This document shows, in pieces, positions 1 through 8,632 of a stretch of DNA of 40,884 nt. The position numbers and the translations under genes were made by a program. The notes under the pieces are model-generated. The model was not told the origin of the DNA and ran no database searches. It saw nothing but the letters and a program-made list of their open reading frames with translations. The DNA lies in contig JAEELM010000049.1 in the NCBI GenBank assembly GCA_016282685.1, positions 1 through 40,884 of the forward strand. Direction: 5' to 3'. Position 1 is the first letter of the stretch. Each line of letters begins with the position of its first letter. The DNA is from Elusimicrobiaceae bacterium. GTDB lineage: Bacteria > Elusimicrobiota > Elusimicrobia > Elusimicrobiales > Elusimicrobiaceae.

Positions 1-27
1 AACATACACGGCCGCGCCTTTCTTTTT

Positions 28-1479
28 ATGTCAAACGAAGAAAAAGCAAGCATCAAACGTCTCGGCAAAGAAACGCTCATCTACGGCACTTCTACCGTGC
101 TGGCGCGGCTGCTTAACTTTTGTTTGGTTCCGTTCTATACTTATTATTTGATCCCCGGCGATTACGGTATTATTGCTACTACGTTTGCTGTTATTGCCTT
201 GGTTAATGTTGTCTTTCTGTTCGGTATGGATCAAAGTTATCTGCGCTTTGCCAGTGACGCCCACAATCCTACCGAAGTTTTCCAACATTGTTTTTACGGC
301 GTATTGATTAACGGATCTTTCTTATCTTTATTGTTGTGGTTATTTGCCAAACCTTTTGCAACACTTATCGGTATAGGAGCTGCCCATAGCGCACTGATTC
401 ACTTGGCGGTAGGCGTACTGTTGTTAGACGTTCTCAATATGATTGCGTTTACCAAATTGCGTTTGGACCGTCGAGCTTGGTATTTCGCCGGCGTGCGCAC
501 GGCCTCTATTGTGGTAAATGTTTTGTGCAATGTACTGTTTTTGGCATACTTTCAAAAGGGAATTGCCTCTATTTTGTGGGCCAATATCTTTGCTTCTCTT
601 ACTTCGCTTGTTCTTTTATCTCCGGTTATTTACAAAGAACTTTCTGCACAGCGCCCCCAATTTAACGCTCCGCTCTTGCAAGACATGCTCCGTTTTGCCT
701 GGCCTTTTGTTCCGTCGGGGTTAGCCAGTTTGTTTGTCAGCGTAATCGACAAACCGATTTTGGTTCACTTGGTAGGGGTCCAGCAAGTGGGAATTTATCA
801 GGCAAACTTTAAAATCGGCGTATTTATGATGTTACTGGTTTCTATGTTTGACCAAGCCTGGCGTCCTTTCTTCTTATCTCACGCAAAAGAAGAAAACGCC
901 AAACCGCTTTTCGCACGGGTATTGACCTGTTTTGTGGCGTTAGGCAGTTGGTTTTTATTAGGGTTGAGTTTCTTAATGCCGCCTTTTATTCAAAGCCACT
1001 TGTTGGGAAATTTTCACCTAATCGGGCCCGCTTACTGGGGCGGACTAAACATTATTCCGCTGGTCCTGTGCGGTTATTTTTTCTACGGGTTGTATGTTAA
1101 TTTCATGTTAGGGCCGGTACTGACCAAAAAAACGCGCGTACTCCTGTGGATCACGTTACTAGGCGCTGTGGTGAGCATCACCACCAACCTGACGCTGGTA
1201 CCGCATATCGGCATTTTGGGAGCCGGGTGGGCCGTCGCCTTAAGTTACGGAGCCATGGCCTTGGCTTTGTGGCGGTTTACCCAAAAAAATTATACGGTCC
1301 CCTACGAATATAAAAAATTAGCCGCCATTGCCTCCGTGGGCATTTTGACGGCACTATGTGCAAAATTTTTCGCTCCTGCAAGCGGAGCCAATTTAACACT
1401 TAAAATTATTTTATTAACGCTTTATCCCGTGTGGATGTGGGCTATCATTCGCCCGCTATCGCAAGCTAATCAACGTTAA
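28..1479 (+). CDS. Polysaccharide flippase (Wzx/MATE-like)
   Basis: Predicted inner-membrane flippase moving lipid-linked oligosaccharides to the periplasmic face. The 483-residue protein is almost entirely hydrophobic, with about 12-14 membrane segments. Its start (KRLGKETLIYG, then a segment ending LVPFYTYYL and the DYGI motif) is typical of the polysaccharide biosynthesis/oligosaccharide flippase family, and the length fits. No Shine-Dalgarno sequence precedes the ATG, and the frame stays open to the window edge, so the true start could lie upstream. The 3' end overlaps the convergent lipoprotein gene by 24 bases. The glycan-lipid transferase and flavoprotein just downstream support a surface-polysaccharide role. 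The transported substrate cannot be read from sequence. Confidence 0.85.
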   Translation: MSNEEKASIKRLGKETLIYGTSTVLARLLNFCLVPFYTYYLIPGDYGIIATTFAVIALVNVVFLFGMDQSYLRFASDAHNPTEVFQHCFYGVLINGSFLSLLLWLFAKPFATLIGIGAAHSALIHLAVGVLLLDVLNMIAFTKLRLDRRAWYFAGVRTASIVVNVLCNVLFLAYFQKGIASILWANIFASLTSLVLLSPVIYKELSAQRPQFNAPLLQDMLRFAWPFVPSGLASLFVSVIDKPILVHLVGVQQVGIYQANFKIGVFMMLLVSMFDQAWRPFFLSHAKEENAKPLFARVLTCFVALGSWFLLGLSFLMPPFIQSHLLGNFHLIGPAYWGGLNIIPLVLCGYFFYGLYVNFMLGPVLTKKTRVLLWITLLGAVVSITTNLTLVPHIGILGAGWAVALSYGAMALALWRFTQKNYTVPYEYKKLAAIASVGILTALCAKFFAPASGANLTLKIILLTLYPVWMWAIIRPLSQANQR

Positions 1480-2082
1480 ATCCAACCGGATGTTCCCGTC
1501 TTGATACACCAACACATGCGGCAGTTCTTCTTCCCCTTGGGCAGAAGAAGGAGTATATTCTCCATAGGCCAAATCAGCATTATTAAATGTGGTGCTGGTA
1601 CGGGCCGCATAGGGATATAAAGCGTCGGGGCGATAGAACAATTTGGTTTTGGCAGAAGTGCTCTTATACACCACCGTAACGGTTTCTTGCGACGAGCGAG
1701 AAGATTCATATACGCCCGGATTTTGCAATAACAAATTCAAAAATTGCGTAATGCGCCCACGCACCAAAGCATTGTCCACATCTTTGAACAAATAGCGGTA
1801 AGCCACGCCTTCCGGGGAAACGGTTGCTTGCAAAACCCGATATATGCCCCCGGTAAGAAGTTGCACGTCAAAATCTTCTTCCCCTATTTTTTTGATTTGT
1901 AAAACACCTTCCAGTGAATTTCCGTCTAAAGATCCAACCGCTTTGAAAGCGGCTTGGCTGTGAGTGGCAAAATAATTTACCTTTTTATAGTTACGTACGG
2001 AAGGAGGAATAGATTTCATATTCCCGGTGGCACAGGCCGTAAGCAAGAGAGCTAAAGAAAATGTTAAAATTTGTTTACGCAT
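1456..2082 (-). CDS. Envelope lipoprotein of unknown function
   Basis: Signal peptide with a clear lipobox (LLTAC, Cys16) predicts a lipid-anchored periplasmic or outer-membrane protein of 208 residues. The rest is soluble, with alternating polar and hydrophobic beta-type segments. A LolB-like or other lipoprotein beta fold is possible, but I do not recognise the family. The ATG is preceded by AAGGAG at good spacing. It is transcribed away from the glycosyltransferase at 2115, with only 32 bases between the two starts. Its 3' end overlaps the flippase stop region by 24 bases. The function is unknown; an envelope role follows only from the lipid anchor and the neighbours. Confidence 0.75.
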   Translation of the reverse strand: MRKQILTFSLALLLTACATGNMKSIPPSVRNYKKVNYFATHSQAAFKAVGSLDGNSLEGVLQIKKIGEEDFDVQLLTGGIYRVLQATVSPEGVAYRYLFKDVDNALVRGRITQFLNLLLQNPGVYESSRSSQETVTVVYKSTSAKTKLFYRPDALYPYAARTSTTFNNADLAYGEYTPSSAQGEEELPHVLVYQDGNIRLDLTLISLR

Positions 2083-2098
2083 AAAATCTCCTTATGAT
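2071..2098 (+). promoter_or_regulatory. Possible promoter for the GT4 gene
   Basis: TTGTTT (2071-2076), 16 bases, then TATGAT (2093-2098) fits a sigma-70 promoter and would give a leader of about 10 bases before the ATG at 2115. A TATAAA at 2106-2111 lies even closer. No Shine-Dalgarno sequence is visible. The -35 box lies inside the start of the divergent lipoprotein gene. Confidence 0.35.
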
Positions 2099-2114
2099 AT
2101 GATGGTATAAAATT

Positions 2115-3131
2115 ATGGGAAATTCTGTCTTGTATCTTTGCACCTGTACGTTGGCAGCCGTTTTAACCGGCCTGGCTTTGCCGTTTCTTAAACGCTTTGC
2201 CGCCCCCTATTTGCTAGACACTCCCAATGCTTTAAAAAAACACACAACCCCCGTTCCGGCTATCGGGGGATGCGCAGTATTTTTCTCCACTGTTGTCACG
2301 TTGCTGTTTGTTCGCTTGGTTACCAATTTCCCCACCGGCACGTTACACAATTTACGCGGTATTTTAATGGGAGGCACGCTTATTTTCTGTTTGGGCCTTC
2401 TAGACGATTTACGCAAGCCCCAAGGCGTTCCTATGCCGCTAAAACTTTGTGTACAGGCACTAGCAGCAGCATCATTGGTTTACTATGGAGTAACGATCCA
2501 AATTTTTACCTCCGCCTGGATTGTTTTTCCTTTTACATTTCTGTGGCTTTTAACACTGACCAATGCGTTTAATTTGTTGGATATCCAAGACGGCCTTTGC
2601 GTCAGCCAGGCTATTATTTGCACAACGGGGCTTGCCTTTATTGCGTTACCTTCCGAATTTGTATACGTCAATTTTGCAGCGCTGGCACTGCTGGGGGCTT
2701 GCCTTTCTTTTTGGCCTCACAATCACGCCAAAAACAAATTTTTCTTGGGGGATAGCGGCTCTACTTTTTTGGGATTTATGATTGCGGCTCTTTCTATGGG
2801 CACCGGATACTCCCGTCATGTCTCTTCCGGTTTTTTGGCCCCGGTTTTTATTTTGGCCCTTCCGTTGTTTGATACCTTTTTTGTAAGTGTGGCACGGTTA
2901 CTTAAAGGGAAAAATCCACTCAAAGGCAGCGACGATCATATCGCGCTGCGCTTACAACGGGCCGGCTGGTCCAGGCGGCGCATATTGGTTACTTTTTGTG
3001 CGGTAGGAATCGGTTGTAACCTGCTGGGTTGGATTATCACCAAAAGTTCTCTTTGCGTAACGCTTTGTTTGCTGGTAGTAGCCGGATTGTTTTTCGGTTG
3101 TGCCATGAGGCGGCTTTTGCAATGCAAGTAA
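2115..3131 (+). CDS. Polyprenyl-P sugar-1-phosphate transferase (WecA/TagO-like)
   Basis: Family 4 glycosyltransferase predicted to move a sugar-1-phosphate (often GlcNAc-1-P) from a UDP-sugar to undecaprenyl phosphate, the first membrane step of glycan assembly. The 338 residues hold about 10-11 membrane segments. Diagnostic motifs appear in order: DDLRKP near residue 97, NAFNLLDIQDGL near 150 (both Asp kept, the usual GL replaced by IQ), GDSGSTFLGF near 213 and DDHIALRL near 275. Length is normal for the family. It overlaps the next gene by 10 bases, so the two are probably co-translated. WecA/TagO type is more likely than MraY because of the C-terminal HxALRL motif and the neighbours; sugar specificity is not predictable. 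Confidence 0.85.
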   Translation: MGNSVLYLCTCTLAAVLTGLALPFLKRFAAPYLLDTPNALKKHTTPVPAIGGCAVFFSTVVTLLFVRLVTNFPTGTLHNLRGILMGGTLIFCLGLLDDLRKPQGVPMPLKLCVQALAAASLVYYGVTIQIFTSAWIVFPFTFLWLLTLTNAFNLLDIQDGLCVSQAIICTTGLAFIALPSEFVYVNFAALALLGACLSFWPHNHAKNKFFLGDSGSTFLGFMIAALSMGTGYSRHVSSGFLAPVFILALPLFDTFFVSVARLLKGKNPLKGSDDHIALRLQRAGWSRRRILVTFCAVGIGCNLLGWIITKSSLCVTLCLLVVAGLFFGCAMRRLLQCK

Positions 3132-4390
3132 AAACACTTATTTTAGGTGCCGGCCTGACCGGATTAAGTACGGCTTATCACCTGGAGCAAAACGGACAAA
3201 ACGACTACTTGCTGGTAGAAAAAGAACCGGTTTGTGGAGGTTTGTGTGCCAGCACGCAGTCGCACGGTTTTACGTACGATTACGGCGGCCATTTGCTTCA
3301 TTTGCATACACCGGAAGGAAAAAAACTGGTTAAAAAATTACTCAAAACCAACCTATCCCGCCTATCCAGAAACGCTTTTATCTACACTCACGGAGTACGT
3401 GTTCCCTATCCGTTCCAGGCCCATTTGGCCGCCTTACCCGCAACGGTACGAAAAGAATGTGCAACAGGCCTTTTGAACCGTCCTTCTTTTAAGACCGTTT
3501 CCACTTTTGAACAATGGTGCCTGGCTGCCTTCGGGGCAGGCATCTACGAACATTTTTTCAAACCGTACCATCAAAAAATTTGGAATTGTAATCCGGCCCA
3601 ACTCACCGCTGATTGGTGTGCTCCGTTTGTACCGGTTTTGTCAGCGCAAGACATTCGCCGCAGCCTGCAAAAAACAAACCGCAAACACTATGGATACAAT
3701 TCTTATTTTTATTACCCCAAGCAAGGGGGTATCGGATCATTGGCCCAAGCTTTAGCTGCCAAAATTTCACACTTGCAATTAAACAGTACCGTTACCGCAG
3801 TAGACTTAAAACGCCAAACGGCCGTCGTAAACGGTCACGTTGTTCACTATCGTTATTTGATTAACACTTTGCCGCTTAAAGATTTCACCAAGTTACTCAA
3901 AGGGCAAAATCGCTTGAAAAAGCAGGCTGATTTCTTAAAATCGGTCCCCGTTACCGTCTATCATTTGGTCATTGCACGCAAGGTACGCCCGTTTAGTTGG
4001 CTTTATTTCCCGGAAAAAGACGTTCCCTTTTATCGGGTAGGTTTACAAAGTGCTTTTTCCGCACACAATGCTCCCAAAAATTCTTCTCTCTTTTATATCG
4101 AATTGCCGGGGCTTGCCAAAAACACCCCCGCCCTCCGAAAGAAGATTTGGACCTGCCTTGTACAAAAAGGTATAATAAAACGGTCGGACCGGCCGGTTTT
4201 TTCGGCTTGGCAATCCGTAACCCATGCGTACGTAATATATGATAAAAAACGCACGCAAGTTGTTTCTTTTTTACAAAACGCCCTTGCGCAACACAGTTGC
4301 TACTGCGGCGGACGGTACGGAAGCTGGAATTATTCTTTTATGGAAAGTGCCCTTTTAGAAGGGAAATCTTTGGCACAAAAGGTAAAATAA
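3122..4390 (+). CDS. FAD-dependent oxidoreductase, UDP-galactopyranose-mutase-like
   Basis: Starts with a dinucleotide-binding fold: ILGAGLTGLSTAYHL at residues 6-20 is the GxGxxG ADP-binding loop, and EKEPVCGGLC follows as the acidic end of the second strand plus the GG motif. About 422 residues, soluble. Overall pattern is that of the amine-oxidase/UDP-galactopyranose mutase group (NAD(P)/FAD-dependent proteins, often beside glycan genes). The ATG at 3122 was chosen because the binding fold begins right after it; the earlier in-frame ATG at 3029 would put 31 unrelated residues inside the upstream gene. Likely role is sugar modification for the surface glycan made by its neighbours. Protoporphyrinogen-oxidase-like or desaturase activity cannot be excluded. 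Confidence 0.75.
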   Translation: MQVKTLILGAGLTGLSTAYHLEQNGQNDYLLVEKEPVCGGLCASTQSHGFTYDYGGHLLHLHTPEGKKLVKKLLKTNLSRLSRNAFIYTHGVRVPYPFQAHLAALPATVRKECATGLLNRPSFKTVSTFEQWCLAAFGAGIYEHFFKPYHQKIWNCNPAQLTADWCAPFVPVLSAQDIRRSLQKTNRKHYGYNSYFYYPKQGGIGSLAQALAAKISHLQLNSTVTAVDLKRQTAVVNGHVVHYRYLINTLPLKDFTKLLKGQNRLKKQADFLKSVPVTVYHLVIARKVRPFSWLYFPEKDVPFYRVGLQSAFSAHNAPKNSSLFYIELPGLAKNTPALRKKIWTCLVQKGIIKRSDRPVFSAWQSVTHAYVIYDKKRTQVVSFLQNALAQHSCYCGGRYGSWNYSFMESALLEGKSLAQKVK

Positions 4391-4394
4391 ACGT

Positions 4395-5525
4395 ATGAAA
4401 ATACTGGTATTCGGCGGGAGTTTTGATCCGGTACACAAAGGACACGTGGCCCTATTTAAGCGTGCCCTTAAACAAGTCAACCCGGATGTAGCCCACATTG
4501 TTCCGGCTTACCATTCCCCTTTCAAAGCCAAATCTCCCACTCCCTTCCGCCTGCGAATGAAAATGCTCAAAGAAGCGTTCAAAAACGCAGGATCGAACAT
4601 CATTTTTGACGATTACGAACGCAAACAAGGCGGCATGACGTATTCTTACCAATTGGTCAAATATTTGAAAGAACGCTACTCCAATGCGGAAATTTATCTT
4701 TTGGTAGGAACCGATTGTTTAAACGATTTACACAACTGGAAAAACCCGCAATATATTTTTGATAATGCTACCGTAATTGCCGGTAAACGTAAAGGGTATG
4801 ATGAAAACCCTGCCGCTTTTAAGCATATTTTCCTGCCGGGGTTCTTTCCCAAGCTTTCTTCCAGCCGAGTACGTGCGCATATTTGGGCCTGCGGGGAAAT
4901 CCCTTCCACCGTTCCCCATGCCATTGCCCACACTATTTTCCAAAATAAACTCTACGGCCTTAACGTGCACCAATGGCTCAAAGCGCACCTCAAACCCAAC
5001 CGCTATTTACATTCTAAAAATGTGGCGGAAATGGCAGCCGCTTTCAGTGATATATATGATGTAAAGGTAGAAGACGCCGTTAAAGCCGGTATTTTGCACG
5101 ACGCCGGAAAGGGGTTTTCCAATCAAACGCTTATTGAATTTTGCAAAAAAAATCGCATCAAAGTGCCGTATTTTGAAGATATCTGCAAATGCGAGCCTGC
5201 CTTGCTGCACAGTTATGCTTCGTCTTGGATTGCACGCCATGAGTTTGATATCCGCAACAAAGATATTTTACAAGCCATCTCCGAGCATACCCTGGGCAGC
5301 CTGCACATGAGCACCCTTTCTAAAATTTTATTCGTGGCCGATATTTCTTCCAAAGACCGTAAATACAAAGACGCTTTCGTCATTCGCAATTTAGCTTTGC
5401 AAGATTTAGACAAGGCCCTTCTTTATGCCGCCAACCGCAAATTACTTTTTACGATCGATTCGCAAAAATGGCTTTGCCCGGTAGGAATTGCACTATGGAA
5501 TCATTTGGTAAAGCAAAGAAATTAA
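4395..5525 (+). CDS. nadD: NadD-YqeK fusion: nicotinate-nucleotide adenylyltransferase + HD hydrolase
   Basis: Two enzymes in one 376-residue chain. Residues 1-190 are NadD, which adenylates nicotinate mononucleotide in NAD synthesis: GGSFDPVHKGH near residue 7 is the nucleotidyltransferase signature and SSSRVR near 155 is the ISSTxIR-type motif. Residues 195-376 are a YqeK-type HD domain, with His206 and the HD pair His235/Asp236 in ILHDAGKG; YqeK proteins hydrolyse Ap4A symmetrically. Elsewhere nadD and yqeK are usually adjacent separate genes. It starts 5 bases after the flavoprotein stop and its end overlaps the LytR_C gene, so it reads as an operon with rsfS downstream. The fusion is in one intact frame. 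Confidence 0.92.
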   Translation: MKILVFGGSFDPVHKGHVALFKRALKQVNPDVAHIVPAYHSPFKAKSPTPFRLRMKMLKEAFKNAGSNIIFDDYERKQGGMTYSYQLVKYLKERYSNAEIYLLVGTDCLNDLHNWKNPQYIFDNATVIAGKRKGYDENPAAFKHIFLPGFFPKLSSSRVRAHIWACGEIPSTVPHAIAHTIFQNKLYGLNVHQWLKAHLKPNRYLHSKNVAEMAAAFSDIYDVKVEDAVKAGILHDAGKGFSNQTLIEFCKKNRIKVPYFEDICKCEPALLHSYASSWIARHEFDIRNKDILQAISEHTLGSLHMSTLSKILFVADISSKDRKYKDAFVIRNLALQDLDKALLYAANRKLLFTIDSQKWLCPVGIALWNHLVKQRN

Positions 5526-6382
5526 TCGGGCGCCTGTTGTTGTGGATTTCGTTACTGCTCATTGGCGTAGCCGCTTTGCAGCAGCATTCTTCCCGTTTTT
5601 TGCAAACCCTGATTAACCATCAAGACGGTCGCTTACAGGTGGCCGTATTTACCCAACCGGCAATGCAGTTTACGTATAACCCGGCCGCCAAGAAGGCTGC
5701 CGCCCAGGTCAGTGCACAAAACTGCTCGCTCAACCGCAAAGAGAATTGCTTTAACGGTCAGTTTGATCGCTTTTTTGTACCGGCCCAACAAGAACAAGAC
5801 GCTTTTTGGGAAGGGTTTCAATCAGCACTCTCCTCTTGGAGATTTAACCCGTTGCTTACCCTTAAAATCGCCTGGACCTACCTTACAGCCCGCCATGATA
5901 AGCGGACCGACCTGTCGCTGGCGGAGTTTTTCCTGCTCACCCAGCATTTGGCCGCCCTGGATATTACCGATTTTGCTATTAAATACCCCGAAGTACAAAG
6001 CAAAAAGAAAAAATCGTCTAAAACGCCCCCTCCCGCGGAAGTATCTGCGGAGGAATTGGTAGCGGCAGATACAGACGAAACCCGCCCGTTAGTAGTAGAA
6101 ATTTTTAATGCTTCCGGCCGTAAAGGTTTAGCCTCTGATCTGACGCAGTATTTGCGAGAACAAAACAATAAGGGCCGCCTGCGGGTAGATGTCCTTCAGT
6201 ACGATAATTATCCCTCTCTGCAGAAAACATCCACTATCATCAGCTACACCGGGCGCTTAATGCAAGCTACCCAGTTAAGCCGGGCCATCGGGATTTCCAG
6301 CGCAATCAAATCCGAAACGTCCGCCACGGACATCTGTGATGCCCGTATTATTCTGGGGAAAGATTTTCAAATGCCCCTTTAA
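5495..6382 (+). CDS. Membrane-anchored LytR C-terminal-domain protein
   Basis: Protein of 295 residues with one N-terminal membrane segment (LIGRLLLWISLLLIGVAAL) and a large outside part. The last ~100 residues begin VVEIFNASGRKGLA and end in an ARIILGKDF segment, the pattern of the LytR_C (VLRF-type) domain that trails LytR-CpsA-Psr proteins. There is no LCP catalytic domain. A low-complexity Lys/Pro/Glu linker near residue 175 separates the halves. ATG 5495 is preferred over ATG 5468 because AGGAA sits seven bases before it and nothing precedes the other. It overlaps nadD-yqeK by 31 bases. The order NadD, YqeK, LytR-like, RsfS matches gene order in many Gram-positive genomes. A cell-wall role is inference. 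Confidence 0.75.
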   Translation: MESFGKAKKLIGRLLLWISLLLIGVAALQQHSSRFLQTLINHQDGRLQVAVFTQPAMQFTYNPAAKKAAAQVSAQNCSLNRKENCFNGQFDRFFVPAQQEQDAFWEGFQSALSSWRFNPLLTLKIAWTYLTARHDKRTDLSLAEFFLLTQHLAALDITDFAIKYPEVQSKKKKSSKTPPPAEVSAEELVAADTDETRPLVVEIFNASGRKGLASDLTQYLREQNNKGRLRVDVLQYDNYPSLQKTSTIISYTGRLMQATQLSRAIGISSAIKSETSATDICDARIILGKDFQMPL

Positions 6383-6431
6383 CCCTTAAAAAATGCTAGA
6401 CTAGAGTAAGATAGACAAAACAGAGGTTTTT

Positions 6432-6953
6432 ATGAATACAAAAGAATTGGTATGTTACGCTGCCCGCTTGGCAGATGAAAAAAAAGCCGAAAATGTAAAA
6501 GTGATAGACTTATGCGGTCTGTCCTCCCTGTGTGATTTTATTTTAATTGCCACGGCTACTTCCAAACCCCATTTAGAAGCCGTAGAAGAAGAAATCAGCA
6601 AAAAATTAAAAGAAGAAGGTTACTATAAATCCAACCGCGACGGTGGCGAAAGTTACCAGTGGCGCGTAAGCGATTACGGCGGTTTCCTGGTTCATTTGAT
6701 GACCCAAGAAGCACGCGATTTTTATATGCTCGACAAAATTTTTAGCTTCGGCAAAGAAATTCCCTTCTTAAAACCGGTCAAGAAAACCGTTAAAAAAGCG
6801 GTTAAAAAAACCACCAAAAAAGCAGTTGCCCCGAAAGTTTCGAAAACTGCCGCCGGCAAAAAGACTGCTAAAAAATCTACCTCTAAAAAAGGGGCCGCTA
6901 AAAAGGCAACGGCCAAAAAAGCAGCCTCTAAAAAGACAACCAAAAAGAAATAA
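6432..6953 (+). CDS. rsfS: Ribosomal silencing factor RsfS with lysine-rich tail
   Basis: Residues 1-112 are RsfS (RsfA/DUF143/Iojap), which binds large-subunit protein uL14 and blocks subunit joining in starvation. Seen: LCGLSSLCDFILIATATS, then QWRVSDYGGFLVHLM and ARDFYMLDKIF, the conserved core. Family members usually end near 110-120 residues. Here residues 113-173 form a Lys/Ala/Thr tail with 26 lysines in 61 residues, resembling histone H1-like C-terminal tails, which should bind RNA or DNA. AGAGG precedes the ATG. argS starts two bases after the stop, so the two are co-transcribed. The tail is encoded with varied Lys, Ala and Thr codons, so it does not look like a simple sequence expansion. 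Confidence 0.92.
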   Translation: MNTKELVCYAARLADEKKAENVKVIDLCGLSSLCDFILIATATSKPHLEAVEEEISKKLKEEGYYKSNRDGGESYQWRVSDYGGFLVHLMTQEARDFYMLDKIFSFGKEIPFLKPVKKTVKKAVKKTTKKAVAPKVSKTAAGKKTAKKSTSKKGAAKKATAKKAASKKTTKKK

Positions 6954-6955
6954 TT

Positions 6956-8548
6956 ATGTTAGAAAGACTCAAGCAAGAAATTACGCTCAAACTCAAAAGT
7001 GCGGAAGCTTTTAAGGGCTATGATTTGCCCGAAGTAGAATTTTCCGCCGCGCCCGCTCATACCGAGGCAGACATCTCTTTGGTATGGGCCATGGCTGCCG
7101 CCAAAAAATTGCGCAAAAACCCTTTGGAAATTGCCAAACAGGCCTGCCAAATCTTACGCGAAATAACCGAAATCAAAGACGCACAAGCCAAAGCGCCGGG
7201 GTTTATCAACCTCACGCTGGAAGATAATTTTATCATCTCCACCGCTTCGGACCGCCGCATTAAAAGCAGCGAAGCCGAAGGCACTAAACACAGCATTTTA
7301 ATTGAATTTGTCTCTGCCAACCCCACCGGGCCCTTGCATGTAGCCAGCGGCCGCGGTGCCAGTTTAGGGGACAGTTTGGTAAAAATTCACCGCGCACTGG
7401 GGTATAGTTGCGACAGTGAATATTACGTCAATGATGCCGGTAATCAGGCAGAACTTCTGGCAGTCAGCCTCAAGGCCCGCAAAGAAGGCAAAGAACCGCC
7501 GGAAAACGGTTACCACGGTTCTTATCTGATTGATTTGGCCAAACGCATTCCGGCCGATTTGCCCGAAAAAGAATATGGGCGTTGGGCCATGGAAGAATTG
7601 ATTAAAACCCAGCAACAAGACATGAAAGATTTTCATGTAGATTTTACGCGTTGGTTCCGCGAATCGGATTTGCACAAAGCCAAAGCCCCTCAGCAAGCCT
7701 TGGAATTTTTAAAGAAAAAAGGATTGGCTTACGAAAAAGAAGGAGCCATTTGGTTCGGTTCTACGCAAGACCAGGAAGCCCAAGACGACAAAGACCGCGT
7801 GTTGGTACGTAAAGACGGACGTCCAACGTATTTTATGGCCGATATTGCTTACCATAAAAACAAGTATGACCGCGGCTACGCAACGCTGATTGACATTTTA
7901 GGGGCGGATCACCACGGTTACGTGCCCCGCATGAAAGCAGCGGTAAAAGCCCTGGGGCACGAAGAAAAATCTTTCGTACCGATTATCCACCAATTGGTTC
8001 ATTTAACCGAGCACGGCGAACAGGTAAAAATGTCTAAACGGGCCGGCCATTTTATTACATTGCGCGAACTGATGAATGATGTGGGAACGGATGTATGCCG
8101 GTTCTTCTTTGCCAGCCGTACTCCTAATGCCCACATGCTTTTTGATATGGACCTTGCCAAAAAACGCACGAACGAAAATCCTGTTTTCTACGTGCAATAT
8201 GTCCATGCGCGCATTCACTCCATTTCACAAGCTGCTCAAGAAAAAGGCATTACGGCCGCCACTTCTGTTTCGAGCGATTTAGCTCCGCAGGAACGTGCGC
8301 TCTTATTAAAACTGGTATGGTTTAAGCCCGTATTGCAAAACTGCGTGCGCGATTTAAGCCCCCACCATTTAACCACTTATCTGGTAGAATTGGCCGGGCT
8401 CTTCCACGCCTTCTATGATAACTGCCGTGTATTGGATGAGAATAACTTGAAAGTCACCCAATCGCGTCTGTTTATTTGTGAGCGCGTAGCCGAACGCATT
8501 AAGAAAGGACTGGAATTTATCGGTGTATCGGCACCGGACAAAATGTAA
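6956..8548 (+). CDS. argS: Arginyl-tRNA synthetase
   Basis: Class I synthetase charging tRNA-Arg. The 530 residues carry the N-terminal additional domain (residues 1-100), then FVSANPTGPLHVASGRG near residue 120, where HVASGRG is the HIGH-type signature, and VKMSKRAGHF near 360 as the KMSKS-type loop. The C-terminal alpha-helical anticodon-binding DALR domain ends the chain. Length is slightly short for the family but no motif is missing. The ATG lies two bases after the rsfS stop, so translation is probably coupled. A strong hairpin terminator starts 17 bases after the stop and closes the operon. Confidence 0.97.
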   Translation: MLERLKQEITLKLKSAEAFKGYDLPEVEFSAAPAHTEADISLVWAMAAAKKLRKNPLEIAKQACQILREITEIKDAQAKAPGFINLTLEDNFIISTASDRRIKSSEAEGTKHSILIEFVSANPTGPLHVASGRGASLGDSLVKIHRALGYSCDSEYYVNDAGNQAELLAVSLKARKEGKEPPENGYHGSYLIDLAKRIPADLPEKEYGRWAMEELIKTQQQDMKDFHVDFTRWFRESDLHKAKAPQQALEFLKKKGLAYEKEGAIWFGSTQDQEAQDDKDRVLVRKDGRPTYFMADIAYHKNKYDRGYATLIDILGADHHGYVPRMKAAVKALGHEEKSFVPIIHQLVHLTEHGEQVKMSKRAGHFITLRELMNDVGTDVCRFFFASRTPNAHMLFDMDLAKKRTNENPVFYVQYVHARIHSISQAAQEKGITAATSVSSDLAPQERALLLKLVWFKPVLQNCVRDLSPHHLTTYLVELAGLFHAFYDNCRVLDENNLKVTQSRLFICERVAERIKKGLEFIGVSAPDKM

Positions 8549-8564
8549 GAATAAATATAAAAAA

Positions 8565-8598
8565 GTGGCGGTACTTTAGCGGTACCGCCGCTTTTTTT
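8565..8598 (+). terminator. Rho-independent terminator after argS
   Basis: A 10-bp stem (8565-8574 with 8582-8591, one T-G pair), a 7-base loop and a run of seven T. It ends the nadD-argS operon. Confidence 0.9.
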
Positions 8599-8632
8599 GT
8601 AAAAAATAGAAGGGGCCTTTTCCCTTAAAATT

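Noticed and set aside
3029-3121. Longer start for the flavoprotein gene
   Set aside because: The extra 31 residues lie wholly inside the upstream glycosyltransferase gene and do not belong to the dinucleotide-binding fold.
6722-6943. Hydrophobic 73-codon minus-strand frame that looks like a membrane peptide
   Set aside because: It is the reverse of the AAA-rich lysine tail of RsfS, which gives TTT (Phe) and GCN codons by chance.
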